From the NCBI RefSeq assembly GCF_000499385.1, contig NW_013652461.1:143501-207500 (forward strand): a stretch of 64,000 nucleotides of DNA, given 5' to 3'. Source of the stretch: Eimeria necatrix (lineage: Eukaryota; Apicomplexa; Conoidasida; Eucoccidiorida; Eimeriidae). The translations under genes were made by a program, and so were the position numbers. This document shows positions 58,215 through 64,000 of this stretch, piece after piece. The stretch's first letter is position 1. The number at the start of each line of letters is the position of its first letter. The notes beneath the pieces were generated by a model. That model did not search any database. It was not told the DNA's origin and saw nothing but the letters and a program-made list of their open reading frames with translations.

Positions 58215-58734
58215 GCAGGGGAGAAGAGGTTTCGCGAGTGTCCACGCACTGCGCAGTGCGCCGAACCCCGGCCCAGAATTGGCTATTTTCGCCGCTTCTC
58301 GCCCATAAATAATCAAATTAGTGTCCCAATAATGCAAAGATTTGCTTTAATTGAATATATTTAGAAGCCTGGAGTTGAAACCGCGCAAGAAATCGCATGT
58401 GCACGGTGCGCCGCCTTCCTGTCCATCACAGGGTCACCTTCGCAGGGGGTTCCTCTTTGCCGAAAATGAAGAAATGTCCCGTTGAGCACGCTTAATAATG
58501 TTTTTAAAATATTATATTTGTTTGTAATGTTAAAAAAATGAAGATTTGCTGTTTAGAAGTATTTAAAGAAGACAAAAACGCAAAGCCCTGGAATATAAAT
58601 GCCCGCGCCTTCCGCTGAGGCCAAACCACGGACCATTAATTGCCATTTCTAAGCCATTAATGGCTTTGAAATAGAGAATTCAACAAATGTCTGGCATTTA
58701 TAAAGTAATTTTATTTTTAGATCCCTCTTGAAGC

Positions 58735-59000
58735 TGCTGAGAGCAAAAACAGTGAGGGTTATGCCATGATAAACCCTCATTAGCAAACCCCCAAATCTCA
58801 AACCCTAGAGCCTAACCCAAAACCCTCAGCCCTAAACCCTAAACGCGAGCTCAAACCCTTGCAGCAGCAACCAGAAACAAATTATGAGCTGCAACTCACT
58901 TAAGTGCAACAGCGTCTTCAGATGGCAACTCTTTGATGCACAGTTCTGTAATCCTAAACCCTTAACCCTAAACCCTAAACCCTAAACCCTAAACCCTACG
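58735..59000. repeat. Interstitial telomere-like AAACCCT repeats
   Basis: Scattered degenerate AAACCCT/AACCCTAA words occur at about 58768-58859, and a near-perfect block of about five units lies at about 58954-58998 (cctaaacccttaaccctaaa and onward). AAACCCT is the telomere heptamer of Eimeria and is known to occur interstitially in its repeat-rich chromosome segments. The sequence continues on both sides, so this is not a chromosome end. Confidence 0.9.
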
Positions 59001-59311
59001 CCGAAAACACCTAACAACCAGCTTAAATTCTGGTTTTAAACTCTCCCGCAAAGTGCCTGAAGTAGCAGCAGCAGCAGTCTCCAGCAAACAGCAGAATGTT
59101 ACTTGAACTGTTCTTTCCATTTCATTCATTTGCAGTTTTTTTTTAAAGCGGGTAGAGGGAAAAGTAGATTTAATGAAAATAATTTTATTTATTTCAACAT
59201 TTATATTTGGGCCCCCTTTTAAGTCTTGATTAATAATAAACAAAAGACCATTGATGCGTGCATGCATGCATGCACTTCACCTTTAGCCTTCTCTTACACA
59301 TGCCACGTAGC

Positions 59312-59363
59312 AGCAGCAGCAGCAGCAACAACAACAGTAGCTGCTGCTGCTGCTGCTGCTGCT
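59312..59363. repeat. Facing CAG and CTG runs (potential hairpin)
   Basis: Six CAG-type units (59312-59329), then caacaacaacagta, then about eight CTG units up to 59363. The two runs are reverse complements, so a single strand could fold back. No gene is established here. Confidence 0.8.
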
Positions 59364-59865
59364 TTGCTGCTGTCCGTACACCCAAACCTGAATCTATGTT
59401 TTACTGTATCAACACCCATTTCTGGCGACTTGTCTATATCTGCACCAGTCCTTTAGTCATTTGTTTAATTGCCAGTTTATTTAATTAAGTTATTAAAATA
59501 TTTTGTGATCTTTTTTATATATTTGTGCAGCTTAGGCTCTTTGGCTGTGCGTACACTGGGGTGTATGTACACCCGCTTCGCTGCAACTTTGCTGGTGCTG
59601 CTTTATCTAATTTTGTTTTCATTTATGTTTTCTGTTTATAATGCAAACTTCCATTCTGTTCTTCCATGCCTACATTTGTATTCTTTTCGAGAAAGGCTTT
59701 GGCAAATGAATTTACAAAACAAAAGTGTATTTGCATTGTGCACAGAGTGTACGTACAGTTCCTTAGTTTATTACACTTTCACTGATCCAGATATAAAGGT
59801 GCATCCAAATATATAAACACGAAACAAAGATTTATTAAGTGCAAATATAGAGTATGTATATAAGT

Positions 59866-59933
59866 ATAAGTATATATATATATATGTATATATATATAAT
59901 ATATATATATATATATAATACATATATACACAC

Positions 59934-59964
<31 letters not shown>

Positions 59965-59966
59965 TG
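59866..59966. repeat. (TA)n tract with interruptions
   Basis: About 100 bases are almost only tatata, with occasional tgta, cata and caca interruptions. Such tracts are slippage-prone and often mis-sized in assemblies. Confidence 0.9.
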
Positions 59967-60194
59967 CATATGTTAATCTGTGGATGTAGATGATGCAGAT
60001 TTACAAAGACAATAAGTGCAAAACATAGGGCCAGAATGAGAACTAAAATAAACTTTTGCGAGAGTAAAGAAGTAGGAAGAAGGGCCTGCAAAGGCATTAA
60101 ATATAAATGTATTTCCCCAAAGTTTTTCAAAAACCTAAAAGCATGCAGAAAGAATAAAGAGATGCGCAGCGGTCAAGAGGAAAATGACGGAAAG

Positions 60195-60322
60195 AGGGTT
60201 AATGAACTCGAGTGTAACTGCACATAAGAATTACCTTGTAATTAATAAACTCGAGTATAGTTTTAAATAAAGATTTCCTGTAATTAATAAACTCGAGTAT
60301 AATTGCAGATAAAGACTTCCTC
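60195..60322. repeat. About 50-bp direct repeat containing aactcgagt
   Basis: Three imperfect copies share (ta)atgaactcgagtgta or taattaataaactcgagtat, followed by a variable tail ending in taaagaNttcctNt. Copies start near 60197, 60239 and 60281. Nothing coding is evident. Confidence 0.7.
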
Positions 60323-61048
60323 TTAGTTTAGAGTTCAAGAAATATGGCTCTTTCGTCTTTGTTCGAGTTTTCTTTGAAGTGCCTTTGTGCAGCATTTGCA
60401 GACTCTATAATTTGGAGATGCACAATATTCGTGAGCTTCTCTATTTCTACTTGCTATTTGTATTTGCTTGTTTTTGCATATTAAATAGTTTGTTTGAATA
60501 TATTTGTACAATTTTTGGGACGAAAAGCCCGATCTACAGTGTATAGACACACGCAGAAATGCACACCTACAGCCGTGACTAGTGCCTGTGCCCTCGGCAG
60601 GTCCCAAACTGCTCTTTTCCTCAAAATAATACTTTTAAATATTGTTATTAATTTGAAATATTATTTGTTTTGTTTTTACGCAAAGGACGATCTTGTTTGC
60701 TTTCGTCCTTGAGCAAAGGCACGCAGTTGCAGTGTATGTACACTGGCAGCGAGCCACTGGCTGAACAGAAATGGCGCTTTGGAATGCTTGAGATGGTTTG
60801 TTCAATCAAATAAAAAGATTTTGTTTTTTAATTCTTTTAAATATTATTTTGTTCTTAAAAGAAGAGAAAATATCCTGCATGCACCAAGCGGCAGCTAGGC
60901 TAGGGCTCACAAGGTCACCGGGGCCCCGGTCACCTCGATTCGGCGGCGGGATTGCACGCAAAAATAGATTGGTTTTGTCATTTTGTTAATTTTTCCAATT
61001 TTAAATTAAATAATTACAATTTGAAGAGACAAAAACTCAATAACAACC

Positions 61049-61102
61049 ATGGAAAACGCAGAGGGGGCCCGCCCCCCCTCCCCCCTGACAGACGAACCAG
61101 CT

Positions 61103-61137
<35 letters not shown>

Positions 61138-61542
61138 TACACCTGAAGAAGGAACAAGTCAAAGTGGCATTGAAAGTCCCACTGCGACTTTCTCAGACTC
61201 AGTATCGTCAGGTGTACATACACCCGAAACCCCAGGGGAGGATGATGGCGAGCCCACCACCCCAGAAACAGCAGCAGCAGCTGCAGCAGCAGCAGCAGAG
61301 ACAGGAGCAGCAGCAGCGGAGCCGGCAGACGCAACAGGAACAGCAGCAGCAGAGCAGCAGGAAGATCCAGCAGCAGCAGCCGCAACAAGCGAAGGAACAG
61401 CAGCGGCAGAGCCAGCAGCAACAGCAACAGCAGCAGCAGCAGCAGCAACAACTGCTGCTGAAGCTCCAGCGTCAAACGAAGCAGCAGCAGCAGCAGAAGC
61501 AGCAGCGGAAGCTGAGTCTATGCCAGCAGAAACTGACCCTGA

Positions 61543-61576
<34 letters not shown>

Positions 61577-61771
61577 GCCGGAACAGAAGCAGCAGCAGCA
61601 GCAGCAGCGGAAGCAGCAGCAGCAGCAGCAGCAGATGTTGATGAAGGAGAAAATTCAACAAAAGATCAAAATGAAGAAACTGATGGAGAGACAAAAACAA
61701 AAACAGAAAATGAAACAGAAGAACCTCCCGAATGGTCAGAAGTTTGCAATTCGAAGTTTTTGGAAAAATAA
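61049..61771 (+). CDS. Alanine-repeat protein (homopolymeric amino acid repeats)
   Basis: An ATG with context acaaccATGG opens a 240-codon frame to TAA. It has a short unique N-terminus (MENAEGARPPSPLTDEP), at least six poly-Ala blocks encoded by GCA (the CAG microsatellite read in the Ala frame), Thr/Pro/Glu linkers, and a very acidic C-terminus (NEETDGETKTKTENETEEPP). The other plus frame reads the same DNA as poly-Gln and the minus strand as poly-Leu. The Ala frame is preferred because of its start context and its non-repetitive acidic tail. Homopolymer-rich proteins of this kind are characteristic of Eimeria. A donor-like GAA|GTTTGC near the end could lead to further exons. Function unknown. 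Confidence 0.5.
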
Positions 61772-61807
61772 ATTATTTAAAATTTAAAATTTAAAATTTA
61801 AAATTTA
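61772..61807. repeat. Heptamer repeat AAATTTA, about 4 copies
   Basis: After the TAA of the Ala-rich frame, the sequence repeats aaattta with a 7-base period before drifting. The period equals that of the telomere-like AAACCCT and the AATAATA array further right. Confidence 0.8.
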
Positions 61808-62494
61808 AGAATATATTTCAAATTATTTCGAGTTAGCAAGTGCATGCAGTTGGAGTTTCTTTTCTTTTCCACTTAGAGCAATTAGTTATTTAGCAATTTT
61901 AATTCATTTAATTCTAATAAATTGAAATAGTTGAATTAAATGTTTCCAATTTGCAAATATTTAATTATTTTTAATTTATTTGTTTTTTTGATTTCCAAAA
62001 ATCACCTTTTGGGACCCACGGGCTTCCAGAAAGCATTTTGTTGCAATTAAAAAAGTTTCGAAAATAAGTTGAAAATTAGAATTAAAATTAAAATTAAAAT
62101 TTTGATAATTATGATAATTATAATAATTATGATTTAAATTATAATTATATTTTCTCAATTGCTAATTTAAATTGATCTTAAATTTAACTGAAGTTGTAAT
62201 TTCATTTCAAATCCGATTAAGTGAAATTTTGCTTTAAGTGGCAACCCAAACCACCAAAAAGGGTTTTAGAGACTTTCAAACAAACACTTATTTGTTTTTT
62301 TATTTATTTCATTTATTAATTTATTTTTTTAAAAAAGAATAAATAAAAATCCCCAAAAGATTTTTTATTTACTTCTTTGCGCGCCGAAACAGCTCCACCA
62401 CTTCTTCAACTTTTACTTTTTAAAACATTTATTATTATTATTATTATTTTTATTTTATTATTATTATTATTATTTTTATTTATTTTTATTTCAG
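61808..62494. other. AT-rich non-coding stretch, probable intron or intergenic
   Basis: The sequence is dominated by A and T with attaaa and (ATT)n microsatellites (62428-62490). It ends in a T-rich tract and TTTCAG, which serves as the acceptor of the exon at 62495. I see no coding frame. Confidence 0.6.
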
Positions 62495-63658
62495 GACTCT
62501 CAAATTAAATATTGCTCCTGGAATAGACGGGATAATGGGAATATCTATAAGAAAACAAAACCTAAAAAGAATGGGCTTACTGGCCTTGGGGGCCCCCCAG
62601 GGGGCCCCCCAGGGGGCCCCCCAGGGGGCCCCCCAGGGGGGCCCCCAGGGGGCCCCCGAGGGGCCCCTAGTACCCTTTAAAACGTTTTCGAAGAAAAGTA
62701 TACTTCAGGAGATTTCAAAAAGAGGAAAAGACTCCGACTGGAGTGAGCACAAGTCGATAATAAAGGCGAGTCGAAACGAAGCGAATTTCGCTATCCAACG
62801 ATCTAGGGTTTAGGGTTTGGCGAAACCCTAAACCCTAGAGCGCTGGGGTGTACAGACACCCCAGCGGCCCCCCAGCTGTCTGTACACCCCATGGACTGCT
62901 GGGGTGTACAGACACCCCGCGGCCCCCCAGCTGTCTGTACACCCCAATTTTTTTGTTTTTGCGCTTTTTCTTCAAAGGCATTTCCTCTCGAAGAAATTAT
63001 TCTTGTCAGAGATGATCAAAGCAACTACGGCGGGAACTTCTTGCTGCCTTTTACACAAGTCGCAAGCGAAGCCGTGGCCCAGGCAAACCCTAAACCCTAA
63101 ACCCTAAACCCTAAACCCTAAATCCTAGAAAACAGGTTGTATGCCCTGAATAAATAATAAATAATAAATAATAAATAATAAATAATAAATAATAAATAAT
63201 AAATAATAAATAATAAATAGTAAAGAGTGAATAATAAATAATAAATAATAAATAATAAATAATAAATAATAAATAATAAATAATAAATAATAGATAATAA
63301 ATAATAAATAATAATCAAATATTTAAAATGGTATTTTACCCACAGGCACTGGAAGAGGCGCGAGCTGCTGCTGCTGCAGCAAGAGGGGAAGCTGCTGCTG
63401 CTGAGCTGCTGGCAGCAGCAGCAGCAGCAAAGCAGCAGCAGCGGGAGGAGGAGGCTGAGCTGCCTGTGACTCCCCGCGAGTTGTCTGCTGCAGCAGCAGC
63501 AGCAGCAGAAGCAACAGCAGCAGAAGTAGATGCCATGAACATTAAAAGCAAAAGAATTCCAATTAAAATATCTTTTGTCAAAAAAAAAGAAAACATCAAA
63601 GACTCCATCAACCTTCACCCATTTGCTGACAGAGTTCTAGCACTCAAGGCGCCCAAGG

Positions 63659-63702
<44 letters not shown>

Positions 63703-63851
63703 GGCAGCTGCTGCTGCTGCTGTGGTGGCGGCTGCTGCTGCTGTGAAGGCTGCTGCTGCTGCTGTGAAGGCTGCTGCTGTTGCCGCTGCGGCTGTTGCCG
63801 CTGCGGCTGCTGCTACTACTGCAGCAGCTACTGCTGCTGCTGCTACTGCGA

Positions 63852-63899
<48 letters not shown>

Positions 63900-64000
63900 A
63901 GGACTCTCTGTGCGTGGATGTGAAGCAAGAACTAGACTTTGGAGTGCAAGCTGTAGCAGCAACAGCAGACTGCAGCACGCAAGCAGCAGGAGAAGCCCCA
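62495..64000 (+). CDS. Multi-exon gene running off the right edge (unknown family)
   Basis: I propose exons 62495-62807, 62978-63058 (or to 63082 with a GC donor), 63346-63657 and 63902 onward; every join is phase 0. Exon 1 reads LKLNIAPGIDGIMGISIRKQ, then a GAPQ repeat from a 12-bp GC minisatellite (62587-62665), then PLVPFKTFSKKSILQEI and a basic stretch. Exon 2 reads AFPLEEIILVRDDQSNYGGN. Exon 3 has Ala and Gln runs, then unique sequence (IPIKISFVKKKENIKDSINL, FADRVLALKAPK). Exon 4 reads DSLCVDVKQELDFGVQAV. Unique, non-repetitive coding pieces in four places argue for a real gene. The 5' part is not identified and the 3' part is outside the window. I do not recognise the family. The APGIDGI string recalls reverse transcriptases, but nothing else does. 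Confidence 0.55.
62587..62668. repeat. 12-bp GC-rich minisatellite (GAPQ codons)
   Basis: The unit gggggccccccag, with variants, is repeated about seven times and encodes GAPQ/GGPQ/GAPE in the exon beginning at 62495. The rest of the surroundings is AT-rich, so this is a sharp GC island. Confidence 0.9.
62804..62837. repeat. Inverted telomere-like pair (TTTAGGG / AAACCCT)
   Basis: Two TTTAGGG-type units face two AAACCCT units across ttggcga, giving a near-palindrome. It starts at the proposed donor AGG|GTTTAG, within the intron at 62808-62977. Confidence 0.85.
62844..62946. repeat. Two tandem hairpins with TGGGGTGTACAGACA arms
   Basis: Hairpin 1 has arms 62844-62858 and 62877-62891. Hairpin 2 has arms 62900-62914 and 62932-62946. 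Each arm pair is a perfect 15-base inverted repeat around a GC-rich loop (gcggccccccag). Related gTGTACAy words recur elsewhere in the repeat-rich part of the window. Confidence 0.9.
63083..63122. repeat. AAACCCT block (about 5 units)
   Basis: A perfect run of the telomere-like heptamer immediately follows the coding segment ending GTGGCCCAG. In the proposed gene it lies inside the second intron. Confidence 0.9.
63146..63316. repeat. Heptamer array AATAATA, about 24 copies
   Basis: About 170 bases of a 7-base unit (aataata), with a few variants such as agtaaagagtg near 63220. It falls within the proposed intron upstream of the 63346 exon. Confidence 0.92.
63658..63901 (+). repeat. CTG-repeat tract, likely a 244-base intron
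   Basis: The tract is almost entirely CTG/GCTG units. It begins AAG|GTCTGC and ends CTGCTCAG|GAC. Reading straight through the tract in the upstream frame gives a long poly-Cys run and leaves the downstream unique frame, whereas excision of 63658-63901 joins KAPK to DSLCVDVKQELDFG in phase 0. Confidence 0.6.

Larger units (their letters stand above)
58215..61048. other. Repeat-rich gene-poor stretch
   Basis: This region is AT-rich with AAACCCT blocks, CAG/CTG runs, a (TA)n tract and a 50-bp direct repeat, listed separately. Open frames here (for example 59469-59816 plus) are Phe/Leu/Tyr-rich readings of AT-rich DNA, and I do not support them as genes. Confidence 0.5.

Noticed and set aside
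58925..59000. True telomere
   Set aside because: Only a few heptamer units, flanked on both sides by continuing unique sequence.
62495..62560. Reverse transcriptase suggested by the string APGIDGI
   Set aside because: Only seven residues fit; no catalytic YxDD box or other RT block follows in the exon or its neighbours.
63650..63928. Poly-Ser or poly-Cys protein from the CTG tract
   Set aside because: Homopolymer readings exist in every frame because the triplet suppresses stops; excision as an intron explains the frame change better.
1..64000. tRNA, rRNA or CRISPR arrays
   Set aside because: I looked for tRNA-like TTCGA arms with matching acceptor stems, rRNA cores and regularly spaced repeats with unique spacers, and found none that I can support.

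Overview
The window looks like nuclear DNA of an Eimeria-type coccidian (Apicomplexa). The grounds are genes with many small GT-AG introns, long CAG/CTG (Ala/Gln/Leu) runs, interspersed AAACCCT telomere-like heptamers, and products typical of coccidia: an IMC sub-compartment protein and an IFT subunit expected for flagellated microgametes. About 1-57 kb is repeat-poor. About 57-64 kb is AT-rich and full of microsatellites. This matches the alternating repeat-poor and repeat-rich segments known from Eimeria chromosomes. Genus is inference; species cannot be decided here.

Layout. 1-18.7 kb has no gene I can support, only local duplications and a 75-bp-arm hairpin at 9.0 kb. At 18.7-19.2 kb (-) lies a two-exon coiled-coil protein. 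At 20.8-25.2 kb (+) lies a 17-exon IFT70/TTC30 homologue. At 30.6-31.7 kb (+) lies an intronless four-TM protein. At 33.1-33.6 kb lies a perfect 148-bp-arm inverted repeat beside a duplicated segment. At 41.3-46.2 kb (-) lies an 8-exon, 921-residue prominin-like five-TM protein. At 47.4-50.3 kb (+) lies a 988-codon low-complexity/coiled-coil protein with Sfi1-like motifs and a likely frame break near its end. At 52.3-53.4 kb (-) lie two exons or tandem paralogues with a cysteine motif ending CSSPRMA. At 56.1-57.9 kb (-) lies a complete 5-exon, 155-residue ISP protein with an N-terminal acylation signal and a PH-like core.

From 57.2 kb rightwards the DNA holds 23-bp and 7-bp minisatellites, (TA)n, CAG/CTG runs, AAACCCT blocks and paired hairpins. 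It also holds an Ala-rich ORF (61.0-61.8 kb) and a multi-exon gene running off the right edge, whose introns appear to be made largely of these repeats.

The gene models were built by hand from splice sites, phase continuity and remembered family sequence. No search was run. The genes do not form an operon. The shared theme is cytoskeleton and membrane: IFT, IMC, possible centrin binding, and prominin-like membrane-protrusion functions.
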